A stretch of 64,000 nt of DNA, taken from an uncultured Oscillospiraceae bacterium. Lineage in GTDB: Bacteria; Bacillota; Clostridia; Oscillospirales; Ruminococcaceae. The notes beneath the pieces were generated by a model. It was not told the origin of the DNA. It made no database searches and was given only the letters and a program-made list of their open reading frames with translations. The translations under genes and the position numbers were made by a program. The stretch covers positions 1-64,000 of the forward strand of contig CATKAZ010000114.1 of assembly GCA_949745795.1 (NCBI GenBank), read 5' to 3'. Below are positions 1-7,957 of the stretch, in pieces. Position 1 is the stretch's first letter; every line of letters starts with the position of its first letter.

Positions 1-34
1 CCGTTCTTGACCTCTCTCGTTCGACAGCTTTATT

Positions 35-63
35 ATTATATCACCTTTCTCCCTCTTTGTCAA
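35..63 (-). promoter_or_regulatory. Perfect sigma-A promoter firing out of the left edge
   Basis: On the minus strand TTGACA (58-63) and TATAAT (35-40) are separated by exactly 17 bp, a full consensus match. The DNA upstream of the -35 is A/purine-rich on that strand, like an UP element. Transcription would start near base 28 and leave the window. Such a strong promoter with no ORF in the 28 transcribed bases is typical of rRNA or tRNA operons; that assignment is inference. Confidence 0.8.
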
Positions 64-353
64 CTACTTTTTACCCTTTCTACCTTTTTTATAGTTTTTC
101 CCCTTTATTCTCTCTTTTTATAGCAGTTTTATACAAAAACCATACAAATAATAAAATTATACCGACTGTTTCCCCTTTTTAAACAGTTGCTTATCTTTAT
201 TTTTAATAAAAAATCGTAACTATCTGTAAGTAAAATTAATAAAACCTCCAAATTATAATTATATTATAACACATAAGTGCTCAACTGGCAACATATGTAT
301 TCTTCATTTTACAAAAAATGTTATATTCTATAATGATGAAGGGAGGTGATTTT
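64..353. other. AT-rich intergenic region upstream of the XRE gene
   Basis: About 290 bp with no ORF. A likely -10 for the plus-strand XRE gene is TATAAT at 329-334, with a weak TTTACA at 308-313 (15 bp spacing). The rest is AT-rich and pyrimidine-tract sequence in which I see nothing further. Confidence 0.5.
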
Positions 354-593
354 ATGTTTTATCCTGAATTAGACGCAAAAATCGTTGGCAATGTAATAAT
401 GAGCTTTAGAAAGAATAAGGGAATTTCACAAGAAGTTTTAAGTGGACTTGCTGATATCGGCCGAACTCATTTAAGTGCAATTGAACGTGGCGAGCGAAAA
501 CCAACTCTTGAAACTCTATATCGAATTTCTACTGCACTAGACGTTAAAATGAGTGATATTGTCAAAGAAATCGAAAACCGCATTAATGACTAA
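354..593 (+). CDS. Small XRE-family HTH transcriptional regulator
   Basis: A 79-residue protein that is almost entirely a Cro/CI-type helix-turn-helix (HTH_3) domain: it has the 'SFRKNKGISQE' helix, the 'GRTHLSAIERGERKPTLETL' recognition segment and a 'LDVKMSDI' tail. I place the start at 354, not at the in-frame ATG at 318, because GGGAGGTG at 341-348 sits 5 bp before it and the best -10 (329-334) lies downstream of the 318 start. It has no sensor domain, so it probably acts as a stand-alone DNA-binding protein. It stands alone and ends in a bidirectional terminator shared with the arginine operon. Its target is unknown. Confidence 0.85.
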   Translation: MFYPELDAKIVGNVIMSFRKNKGISQEVLSGLADIGRTHLSAIERGERKPTLETLYRISTALDVKMSDIVKEIENRIND

Positions 594-596
594 AAA

Positions 597-630
597 ACGC
601 CTGCTGAAATATTTCAGCAGGCGTAATTCT
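597..630. terminator. Bidirectional terminator between XRE gene and argF
   Basis: A perfect 28-bp palindrome (597-610 against 611-624) with an A-run on its left, which becomes a U-run for the minus-strand argF transcript. It separates two convergent genes. Confidence 0.85.
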
Positions 631-1535
631 TACTCACCCATCAACTTAACCATAACAGCCTTCTGAGCATGCAAACGATTTTCAGCTTCTTCGAAAATTT
701 CCTTAGCATGTTCTTCAAAAACCTTTGAAGTAATTTCCTCTTCACGATGCGCTGGCAGACAGTGCATAACAAGAGCGTCTTTATTGGCAAGAGCCATAAT
801 TTCATCATTGATCTGATAGCCTTCAAATGCTTTTCTGCGTTGCTCAGCTTCGCCCTCCTGACCCATAGAAGCCCATACATCTGTAAGAACTATATCAGCG
901 TTTTCAACTGCCTTTTTAGGATCATCAGTAATGCTAAAGCAATCAAATTCATTTGCAAAATCCATCACTTCCTTAGACGGACGATAATTTTCAGGAGTAG
1001 CTGCGGAAACAGCCATACCTACCTTCAGACCGCCTACAATAAGAGAATTAGCCATATTATTACCGTCACCGATATAGCACATTTTAAGACCATCAAAACT
1101 ACCCTTAAATTCACGGATAGTCATAAGGTCAGCAAGTACTTGACAAGGGTGTGAAAAGTCAGTCAGCCCGTTAATGATCGGAATGTTACCGTATTGTGCA
1201 AGATCTTCAACTTCTTTTTGATCAAACGTACGGATCATAATACCGTCAATATAACGTGAGAGAACACGTGCGGTATCCTGAACAGGTTCGCCCCTGCCTA
1301 TCTGAAGCTCGCTTGCAGACAGAAACAGCGGATAACCTCCCAACTGATACATACCGGTTTCAAATGACACACGAGTACGTGTAGAAGCTTTTTGGAAAAT
1401 CATGCCCAATGACTTTCCCTTCAAATGCGGATGCGGAATACCATGCTTTAATTCATATTTCAACTGATCCGCAAGATTTAAAATGTCAATTATTTCTTCT
1501 TTGCTCAGATCGAGCATTTTAAGTAAATGTTTCAT
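630..1535 (-). CDS. argF: Ornithine carbamoyltransferase
   Basis: Converts ornithine and carbamoyl phosphate to citrulline in the cytoplasm, the sixth step of arginine synthesis. The carbamoyl-phosphate loop STRTR is at residues 51-55, HPCQ at 129-132, the ornithine-binding WASMG at about 221-225 and the family signature HCLPAHR at 258-264; the last two set it apart from aspartate carbamoyltransferase. Its 301 residues match the usual length. It is the last gene of the minus-strand arg cluster, 23 bp after argD. A catabolic role (arcB) is unlikely because no arginine deiminase or carbamate kinase gene is present. Confidence 0.97.
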   Translation of the reverse strand: MKHLLKMLDLSKEEIIDILNLADQLKYELKHGIPHPHLKGKSLGMIFQKASTRTRVSFETGMYQLGGYPLFLSASELQIGRGEPVQDTARVLSRYIDGIMIRTFDQKEVEDLAQYGNIPIINGLTDFSHPCQVLADLMTIREFKGSFDGLKMCYIGDGNNMANSLIVGGLKVGMAVSAATPENYRPSKEVMDFANEFDCFSITDDPKKAVENADIVLTDVWASMGQEGEAEQRRKAFEGYQINDEIMALANKDALVMHCLPAHREEEITSKVFEEHAKEIFEEAENRLHAQKAVMVKLMGE

Positions 1536-1558
1536 CTCAATTCACCTAACCTTTTTAG

Positions 1559-2725
1559 TTATGCATTTAATATTTTTTCAAATATTTCAAGTCCCTTATC
1601 AATTTCATCATAAGTAATATTAAGCGGCGGCAAAAGTCTTACCTTTTCCTTAGCCGTCAGCAGCAATAATCCCTTTTCAATTGCTTCAGCTACAATATCT
1701 GCTGCATTTTTGGATTTTAGAGTGATACCAATCATCATTCCAAGACCGCTTACAGCTTTCACTTCGTCCATCTTTTCAAGCTTTTCTTTAAAATACTGTC
1801 CCTTTGCAGTTACTTCCCCAAGAAAACCGTCGGCTGTAATCTTTTCAATGACAACCCTGCCTCCTGCACATGCCAGTGGGTTACCTCCGAATGTAGAACC
1901 GTGAGTACCCTTTGTCAGTACGTCGGAACACTTTTCATCTGCCAAACATGCTCCTACCGGAACTCCTCCTGCAAGACCTTTTGCAAGAGTAGTAATATTC
2001 GGCTTAACACCGTAATGCTCAGATGCAAGGAATTTACCGGTTCTGCCGACTCCCGTCTGAACCTCGTCGGCAATAAGTAAAATATCCTTTTCACGGCAAA
2101 TATCAGCCACCTGTTGAACATACTCCTTATCGAGAGCAATCACACCGCCCTCACCCTGAACAAATTCCAGCATTACCGCACATACATCATCGTCAAGCTT
2201 TGATTTTAAATCATCAATATCATTAGCCTTAGTATTTACAAAACCTTCAACGAATGGAAAAAAGTAATTGTGAAAGCTGTCCTGACCGGTTGCAGAAAGG
2301 GTACATAAAGTTCTTCCATGAAAAGAATTAACCAAAGTAATTATATTGTGACGTCCCTTACCGTACTTGTCAAAGCTGTATTTTCTGGCAAGCTTAATAG
2401 CGCATTCATTTGCCTCAGCGCCTGAATTTCCGAAAAATACTTTTGAATAACCTGTAACAGAACAAATTTTTTCGGCAAAATCCGCTTGAACCTTCGTATA
2501 ATAATAGTTTGAAGTATGCTGAATAGATCTAACCTGACTGCAAACAGCGTCCGCCCATTCCTTATCGCAAAAGCCTAAAGAATTTGTACCTATACCGCTC
2601 CCGAAGTCTATGTACGATTTACCGTTTTCATCAATACAGCTTCTTTGTTCTCCTTTATCCAAAACTACGCCGAAACGGCCGTAGGTATGCATAACATTAT
2701 CGTCAAACTTTTCAATAGTAGTCAT
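1559..2725 (-). CDS. argD: Acetylornithine aminotransferase
   Basis: PLP-dependent class III aminotransferase that makes N-acetylornithine from N-acetylglutamate semialdehyde with glutamate as donor. Visible features are GNSGAEANE (residues 99-107) for cofactor phosphate binding, DEVQTGVGRTG (220-230) with the pyridine-contacting Asp, and the Schiff-base lysine in TTLAKG (K249). At 388 residues it is full length. It lies 16 bp after the DUF3592-like gene and just before argF. Family members can also transaminate succinyl-diaminopimelate, but this window carries dapL, so an arginine role is the simpler reading. Confidence 0.95.
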   Translation of the reverse strand: MTTIEKFDDNVMHTYGRFGVVLDKGEQRSCIDENGKSYIDFGSGIGTNSLGFCDKEWADAVCSQVRSIQHTSNYYYTKVQADFAEKICSVTGYSKVFFGNSGAEANECAIKLARKYSFDKYGKGRHNIITLVNSFHGRTLCTLSATGQDSFHNYFFPFVEGFVNTKANDIDDLKSKLDDDVCAVMLEFVQGEGGVIALDKEYVQQVADICREKDILLIADEVQTGVGRTGKFLASEHYGVKPNITTLAKGLAGGVPVGACLADEKCSDVLTKGTHGSTFGGNPLACAGGRVVIEKITADGFLGEVTAKGQYFKEKLEKMDEVKAVSGLGMMIGITLKSKNAADIVAEAIEKGLLLLTAKEKVRLLPPLNITYDEIDKGLEIFEKILNA

Positions 2726-2741
2726 TTTTTACACTCCCTTG

Positions 2742-3146
2742 TCAATAATATTTAAAATACAAAATACAAAAAGCAATGATCATAAAAGTACCGCTAGAAA
2801 TAAGAATTTTTTCTGCCGTACTGCCGTTTTCCTCCGGCACAAAGCTCCTGTAATTTTTTCTGCTTACTTTTATGGAAATACTGTTTCCTTTTTTAAAAAT
2901 TGCTGTTCCTTCAGGATAAAACTTTGCAGCTGCAGCAGTATAAGACTGTCCCTCAACTTCATATTTTACAATAGGCGCTTCGGTAGTAACTTTAACTTTA
3001 GCATACTTTGTTTGAGATTTAGCCGTACCCATCACGATTCCCGTAGTATGTACACCGAATTTTTTACGAATAATATAAAGACATACACCAATAACGTTTA
3101 AAATCACTCCGATAAAAATCGGGAGCAAAAGAATAAATATCTCCAT
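2742..3146 (-). CDS. DUF3592-like membrane protein inside the arg operon
   Basis: A 134-residue protein with an N-terminal membrane helix (about residues 3-26), an extracytoplasmic beta-rich segment with a 'VKYEVEGQSY' stretch and a C-terminal membrane helix (about 112-132). This two-helix, central-beta layout resembles the DUF3592 family; the assignment is by pattern only. It starts 1 bp after the argB stop and ends 16 bp before argD, so it is very probably co-transcribed with the arginine enzymes. No function is known to me. Confidence 0.7.
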   Translation of the reverse strand: MEIFILLLPIFIGVILNVIGVCLYIIRKKFGVHTTGIVMGTAKSQTKYAKVKVTTEAPIVKYEVEGQSYTAAAAKFYPEGTAIFKKGNSISIKVSRKNYRSFVPEENGSTAEKILISSGTFMIIAFCILYFKYY

Positions 3147-3147
3147 A

Positions 3148-4011
3148 TTACTTAAATTGAGTACCTATGCCTGCCTTGGAGAGAATTTCAATAAGAATGG
3201 AATGAGGTACTCTTCCGTCAATAATTGAAGTTTTCTTAACACCTCTTCTGACAGCTTCAACACAGCAGTCAATTTTAGGTATCATACCTCCGGAAATAAT
3301 TCCCTGTCTTTTCATAAACGGCACTTCACTCACGTTAACAAAAGGAATAAGTGTATTTGGATCTTCTTTGTTTCTTAGAAGTCCGGCAATATCTGTCATA
3401 AGGATCAGATTTTCAGCGCCAAGCTCAGCTGCAATTCTTGAAGCGGCAGTGTCTGCATTAACATTATATGTGCTTCCGTCAGTTCCGCTCGCAACTGTTG
3501 CAATAACGGGAATACAACCGTTGTTTAGAGTATCCATAATAGGCTTTACATTAACTCTTGTAATATTGCCTACATACCCCAAATCTTCACCGTTTTCTCC
3601 CTCGGCACGCTCAGCGGTAAGCATTTTCCCGTCAATACCGCAAAGACCTACAGCCGTACCTTTATGTTCTGCAAGAAGAGCTACCAGCTCCTTGTTGACC
3701 TTTCCGGCAAGGACCATTTTTACAACATCGATAGTTTCCTTGTCGGTATATCTCAAACCGTTAATAAATTTACTTTCAATCCCGAGTCTTTTAAGAGTAT
3801 CGCTTATTTCCGGACCTCCGCCATGCACAAGAACGACCTTGATTCCCACAAGTGAAAGCAGAACTATATCGCTCATAACCGCCTGTTTAAGCTCGTCATT
3901 AGTCATAGCGTTTCCGCCGTATTTTACAACTACAATTTTGTCATTGTATTTTTGTATATAAGGAAGTGCGTCAATCAGCACTTTTGAACGAATATTATTT
4001 GAAATTTCCAT
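3148..4011 (-). CDS. argB: Acetylglutamate kinase
   Basis: Phosphorylates N-acetylglutamate, the second committed step of arginine synthesis. It shows the amino acid kinase fold motifs VVKYGGNAM (around residues 28-36) for ATP phosphates, HGGGPEI (63-69) for substrate, and a C-terminal GIISGGMIPKI segment with the conserved lysine. The N-terminal helix (MEISNNIRSKVLIDALPYI) resembles the extension that gives hexameric, arginine-inhibited enzymes; feedback inhibition is inferred from that. 287 residues is normal. It is 2 bp downstream of argJ. Confidence 0.96.
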   Translation of the reverse strand: MEISNNIRSKVLIDALPYIQKYNDKIVVVKYGGNAMTNDELKQAVMSDIVLLSLVGIKVVLVHGGGPEISDTLKRLGIESKFINGLRYTDKETIDVVKMVLAGKVNKELVALLAEHKGTAVGLCGIDGKMLTAERAEGENGEDLGYVGNITRVNVKPIMDTLNNGCIPVIATVASGTDGSTYNVNADTAASRIAAELGAENLILMTDIAGLLRNKEDPNTLIPFVNVSEVPFMKRQGIISGGMIPKIDCCVEAVRRGVKKTSIIDGRVPHSILIEILSKAGIGTQFK

Positions 4012-4013
4012 TT

Positions 4014-5312
4014 TTAACTCCTGTAATCCCCATTGATTTTAACATAATCATAAGTCAGGTCACATCCCCATGCAGCCGCAGAACACTCGCCGTTGCCGAT
4101 GTTAATAAGTACTGTAATTTCTTCTTCCATAAGGATTTTTTTAGCTTCCTCTTCAGAAAAGTCCACTCCTGCACCGTTTTTACATACAGTAATTTTTCCG
4201 TAGCTTGATGCCAGATAAACATCGACCTTGTTTATATCAAAATCAGCGTCTGCATACCCTACAGCACAAAGTATTCTTCCCCAGTTTGCGTCCTCGCCAA
4301 ACATAGCCGCCTTAAAAAGACTGGAGGTAATAACCGATTTTGCAACTACCTGAGCGGTTTTTACATCGTCAGCTCCTGCACAAATACATTCAATAAGCTT
4401 TGTAGCGCCTTCACCGTCCCTTGCCATCATTCTCGCAAGATTTATCATAACAACATAAAGAGCGTTTTCAAATATGGCAAAGCTTTCATTTTCCGAACAT
4501 ATTTCATTAACGTCCGAAAGACCGTTAGCTATAATACAGCACATATCGTTTGTAGACTGATCTCCGTCAACACTCACCATATTAAGAGTAGTTTTTACTA
4601 CATCGCTTAAAGCTCTCTGAAGATATTCCGGAGAAATTGCGACGTCAGTGGTAATAAACGAAAGCGTAGTTGCCATATTAGGGTGAATCATACCGCTCCC
4701 CTTAAGCATACCGCCCATAACGCATTTTTTACCGTCAATTTCAAATTCAACAGCGACTTCCTTAGGCATAGTATCGGTAGTCATAATAGCTTCAACAGCC
4801 GCACTGTTTCCCTCATAGCTTACACCCTTGCAAAGCTCCGGCATTCCCTTTTCAATAGGTTCAATGGGAAGAACCTGACCGATAACTCCGGTAGACGCCA
4901 CAATAAAATCCGACGGCTTAAGATTAAATTCACGAGCCGCAAGCTCACACATTTTTTCGGCCTTTTCAACACCGTCAGCATTGCATGTATTGGCATTTAC
5001 AGAGTTTACAATAACTCCTCTGACCTTTCCGTCTGCAATATTGCTTTTCGTAACCTGAATAGGAGCACCCTTAACTTTGTTTGTTGTGTATACTGCCGCC
5101 GCAGTGCATCCCTTGTCTGCAATAATTACAGCAAGATCATTTTTCTTTTTAGCGGAAGAAAAAGCATTGTTGGACTCTGCCGAATTTTTTTCCGTGTCAG
5201 TCAAAGGCTTGTGAGCCAATCCGCACTGTATACCGTTAGCCTTAAAGCCCTGTGCGGCACATACTCCGCCGTCAATATATTTAAATCCCTCAAATTTAAC
5301 TTTATTAATCAT
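4014..5312 (-). CDS. argJ: Bifunctional ornithine acetyltransferase / N-acetylglutamate synthase
   Basis: Recycles the acetyl group from N-acetylornithine to glutamate and can also acetylate glutamate from acetyl-CoA. The self-cleavage site GMIHPNMATTL is at residues 208-217; processing before Thr215 would give alpha and beta chains with Thr as the nucleophile. At 432 residues it is slightly longer than usual because of a polar insertion near residues 44-58. No argA or argE is seen, which fits the cyclic pathway. It lies between argC (12 bp upstream) and argB. Confidence 0.96.
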   Translation of the reverse strand: MINKVKFEGFKYIDGGVCAAQGFKANGIQCGLAHKPLTDTEKNSAESNNAFSSAKKKNDLAVIIADKGCTAAAVYTTNKVKGAPIQVTKSNIADGKVRGVIVNSVNANTCNADGVEKAEKMCELAAREFNLKPSDFIVASTGVIGQVLPIEPIEKGMPELCKGVSYEGNSAAVEAIMTTDTMPKEVAVEFEIDGKKCVMGGMLKGSGMIHPNMATTLSFITTDVAISPEYLQRALSDVVKTTLNMVSVDGDQSTNDMCCIIANGLSDVNEICSENESFAIFENALYVVMINLARMMARDGEGATKLIECICAGADDVKTAQVVAKSVITSSLFKAAMFGEDANWGRILCAVGYADADFDINKVDVYLASSYGKITVCKNGAGVDFSEEEAKKILMEEEITVLINIGNGECSAAAWGCDLTYDYVKINGDYRS

Positions 5313-5324
5313 AGCTTTAATCCT

Positions 5325-6269
5325 TTATAATAATCCTGTCGTTTCATCAATACCCATCATAATGTTCAGGCACTGAACCGCCGCACCCGAAGCGCCTTTT
5401 CCGAGGTTGTCAAGTCTTGAACATAAAAGCATCTGTTCACTGTCGCCGAAAACGTATATTTCCATTTTATTGCTGCCGCTGAGGCCGTTTGACGTCAAGA
5501 AACCGTCCGGAACACATTCGCTGCCCACAGGTTTCACTTCTATAAAATTTGAATCCCTGTAGTTTTCGTACAGCGCTTCTCTTACCTGTTCGGGAGTATA
5601 TTTTTTCTGAAGCAGTCTTCCCTGCAAAGGAATTGAAACCACCATTCCGCTGTAATAGTTGTCAACAATAGGATTAAACATAGGTTTGTAAGCAAGCCCG
5701 GATATTTTCTGCATTTCAGGCAAATGCTTGTGGTTCATATTCAGCGCATACTGTCTCGGACTCATTAGCTCGGCAGGTTTGTCATTGCTTTCATAAGCGG
5801 CAATGGCTTTCTTTCCCGCACCGCTGTAGCCTGAGGTTGCATAAGCAAAAACAGGATAAAACTGCGGAATTATACCTGCTTTAACAAGAGGATAGCATAT
5901 TGATATAAATCCGCTTGCATAGCAGCCGGGATTTGCAACTCTCTTTGAAGTTCTGATTTTTTCCCTATGCTCCGTAGAAAGCTCAGGAAAACCGTATGCC
6001 CAGTCAGGATTTGTTCTGTGAGCAGTCGAAGCGTCGATAATTCTTACATGATCATTTTCCACAAGAGAAACCGCCTCAACAGCCGCCTTGTCAGGCAGAC
6101 ATAAAAAAGTAAAATCAGAAGCATTTATAAACTTTTTACGCTCATTTATATCTTTTCTTTTATCTTCATCTATTTTTAAAAGTTCAATATCGTTACGTCC
6201 TTCAAAACGTTCAAGAATTTTAAGCCCTGTAGTACCTTCCTGACCGTCAATATAAACTTTTACTGCCAT
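5325..6269 (-). CDS. argC: N-acetyl-gamma-glutamyl-phosphate reductase, short (type 2) form
   Basis: NADPH-dependent reduction of N-acetylglutamyl phosphate to the semialdehyde. The catalytic cysteine is in NPGCYASG (C116). I start at 6269 (MAVKVYIDG) because GGAGAG lies a few bases before that ATG; the upstream ATG at 6293 lacks a site. The 314-residue length and the opening 'YIDGQEGTTGLKI' match the shorter type 2 ArgC class best known from proteobacteria, not the roughly 345-residue form common in Bacilli. It lies between the small membrane gene and argJ. Confidence 0.93.
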   Translation of the reverse strand: MAVKVYIDGQEGTTGLKILERFEGRNDIELLKIDEDKRKDINERKKFINASDFTFLCLPDKAAVEAVSLVENDHVRIIDASTAHRTNPDWAYGFPELSTEHREKIRTSKRVANPGCYASGFISICYPLVKAGIIPQFYPVFAYATSGYSGAGKKAIAAYESNDKPAELMSPRQYALNMNHKHLPEMQKISGLAYKPMFNPIVDNYYSGMVVSIPLQGRLLQKKYTPEQVREALYENYRDSNFIEVKPVGSECVPDGFLTSNGLSGSNKMEIYVFGDSEQMLLCSRLDNLGKGASGAAVQCLNIMMGIDETTGLL

Positions 6270-6286
6270 TTTTCTCTCCAATTCAT

Positions 6287-6496
6287 TTACCATTTTCTGC
6301 TGTTTTTTCCGCTTTCGTCTTTAAAACATCTCCACATGCTGATCGCTATTATAAGCGCAATCATAATAACGCTCCAGACGATTGAAGCCTTACCGCTTAG
6401 TTTCAGTACTGCTATAATAAGGATTTCACCAAGAATCCATACAAGCATTGCGACAACAGTCAGCAGCACAATAAATACAACATGTTTCTTACTCAT
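6287..6496 (-). CDS. Small two-helix membrane protein between argH and argC
   Basis: A 69-residue protein starting MSKKHVV, with two hydrophobic helices (about residues 5-32 and 36-55) and a basic C-terminus. Its ATG overlaps the end of argH (ATGAGTAA), suggesting translational coupling, and it stops 17 bp before the chosen argC start. A longer reading from 6508 is possible. I do not recognise the family. Position alone suggests a membrane role linked to the arginine operon. Confidence 0.65.
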   Translation of the reverse strand: MSKKHVVFIVLLTVVAMLVWILGEILIIAVLKLSGKASIVWSVIMIALIIAISMWRCFKDESGKNSRKW

Positions 6497-7877
6497 AATA
6501 TGCACCAAGCTGTTTTTTTGTTATTTCAATCTGTTTTATTACCGATTCAGGCGCAGGACCGCCGAAAGATTTTCTTTCCCTAACGCAAGTTTCCAAACTG
6601 ATAGCCTTGTAAATATCATCATCAAATAATTCAGACAATTCTCTGTAGCTTTCAATAGGAAGTGTTTCCAACGTCAAACCCTTTTCAATGCATTCCGCAA
6701 CGAGTCTGCCTGTAATTTTATAAGCGTCCCTAAAAGGCATACCATGTTTTACCAGATAGTCCGCACAGTCGGTAGCATTAATAAATCCTCCTGCTGCTGC
6801 GGCTCTCATTTTATCTTTGTTTACTCTCATAGTTTCAATCATTGGTATAAACGTTTTAAGACAAAGCTTTACATTGTCTACGGAATCGAAAATTGCTTCT
6901 TTATCCTCCTGCATGTCCTTGTTATAAGCCAACGGCAGACCTTTAAGCATAGAGAGCAAAGTTAAAAGATTACCGTTAACACGTCCTGCTTTACCTCTGA
7001 TAAGTTCAGTTACATCCGGATTTTTCTTTTGCGGCATAATTGAAGAACCGGTTGCATAAGCATCGTCAAGTTCTATAAACTTAAATTCCCACGAACACCA
7101 CATAATTATTTCTTCTGAAAATCTTGAAAGATGAGTCATAATTAGAGATATTGCACAGTTTAATTCAACACAAAAATCCCTGTCTGAAACTCCGTCCAAA
7201 CTGTTAACCATAGGACTGTCAAAACCAAGTGCTTCTGCCGTCATATTTCTGTCAATAGCATAAGTAGTACCGGCAAGAGCACAGCTGCCCAAAGGACATT
7301 CATTCATTCTTTTTAAGGTATCCTCAATACGTCCCAGATCTCTTAAAAACATCTGAGCATAAGCCATAAGATGATGACCTAGAGTAATTGGCTGAGCCCT
7401 TTGAAGATGAGTATAACCCGGCATTACTGTTTCAGTATGCTTTTGAGCCATATTACAAAGTACATCTGTCAGCTTAAGAACCAGAGTTTTAATTTCCTTT
7501 ATTTCATCTCTCAGATAAAGACGGATATCCAAAGCCACCTGATCGTTTCTCGAACGGGAAGTGTGAAGTCTTTTTCCCACATCACCCAAACGCTTAGTCA
7601 GTTCAGCTTCAATAAACATATGAATATCTTCAGCGGTCATATCCATTTCAAGACTGCCGCTATTAATATCTGTAAGTATTCCTCTAAGACCGTCAATAAT
7701 TTTTTCGCTGTCAGACTTTGAAATAATTCCGCACTGTCCAAGCATTGACGCATGAGCAATACTTCCCTGTATGTCATGGCGGTACATTCTTCCGTCAAAT
7801 GAAATGGACGAATTGAAAGCGTTTACAGTTTCGTCAACTTCCTTAGAAAATCTTCCCGCCCACATTTTATCTGCCAT
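6489..7877 (-). CDS. argH: Argininosuccinate lyase
   Basis: Cleaves argininosuccinate to arginine and fumarate, the last step of the pathway. The fumarase/aspartase-superfamily signature GSSIMPQKKNPD (residues 277-288) carries the catalytic serine loop; TSRSRNDQ (106-113) and GYTHLQRAQP (154-163) are the other conserved active-site regions. The start at 7877 is preferred because AAAGGA precedes it; the ORF also extends to 7895. The product is 462 residues, normal for the family. It follows argG after an 80-bp gap holding a GC-rich hairpin. Confidence 0.97.
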   Translation of the reverse strand: MADKMWAGRFSKEVDETVNAFNSSISFDGRMYRHDIQGSIAHASMLGQCGIISKSDSEKIIDGLRGILTDINSGSLEMDMTAEDIHMFIEAELTKRLGDVGKRLHTSRSRNDQVALDIRLYLRDEIKEIKTLVLKLTDVLCNMAQKHTETVMPGYTHLQRAQPITLGHHLMAYAQMFLRDLGRIEDTLKRMNECPLGSCALAGTTYAIDRNMTAEALGFDSPMVNSLDGVSDRDFCVELNCAISLIMTHLSRFSEEIIMWCSWEFKFIELDDAYATGSSIMPQKKNPDVTELIRGKAGRVNGNLLTLLSMLKGLPLAYNKDMQEDKEAIFDSVDNVKLCLKTFIPMIETMRVNKDKMRAAAAGGFINATDCADYLVKHGMPFRDAYKITGRLVAECIEKGLTLETLPIESYRELSELFDDDIYKAISLETCVRERKSFGGPAPESVIKQIEITKKQLGAYYE

Positions 7878-7916
7878 ATCGGTAAATCCTTTCAATATAT
7901 GTCAATAAGCACATAG

Positions 7917-7939
7917 GGGCGAACAGAATATGTCCGCCC
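7917..7939. repeat. GC-rich intercistronic hairpin between argG and argH
   Basis: Inverted arms GGGCGAACA (917-925) and TGTCCGCCC (931-939) around a 5-nt loop, with one G-U pair. It has no U-run in the minus direction, so it is not a classic terminator. It may stabilise mRNA, or be one copy of a dispersed palindromic repeat; no second copy was noticed in the window. Confidence 0.6.
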
Positions 7940-7957
7940 ACAAGATTATAATTTAAA

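Noticed and set aside
747..1154. 135-codon plus-strand frame inside argF
   Set aside because: It is antisense to a full-length argF with all motifs, and lacks a ribosome site and any recognisable sequence.
3368..3961. 197-codon plus-strand frame inside argB
   Set aside because: Antisense shadow of argB; low-complexity Ser/Thr/Leu composition typical of reversed coding DNA.
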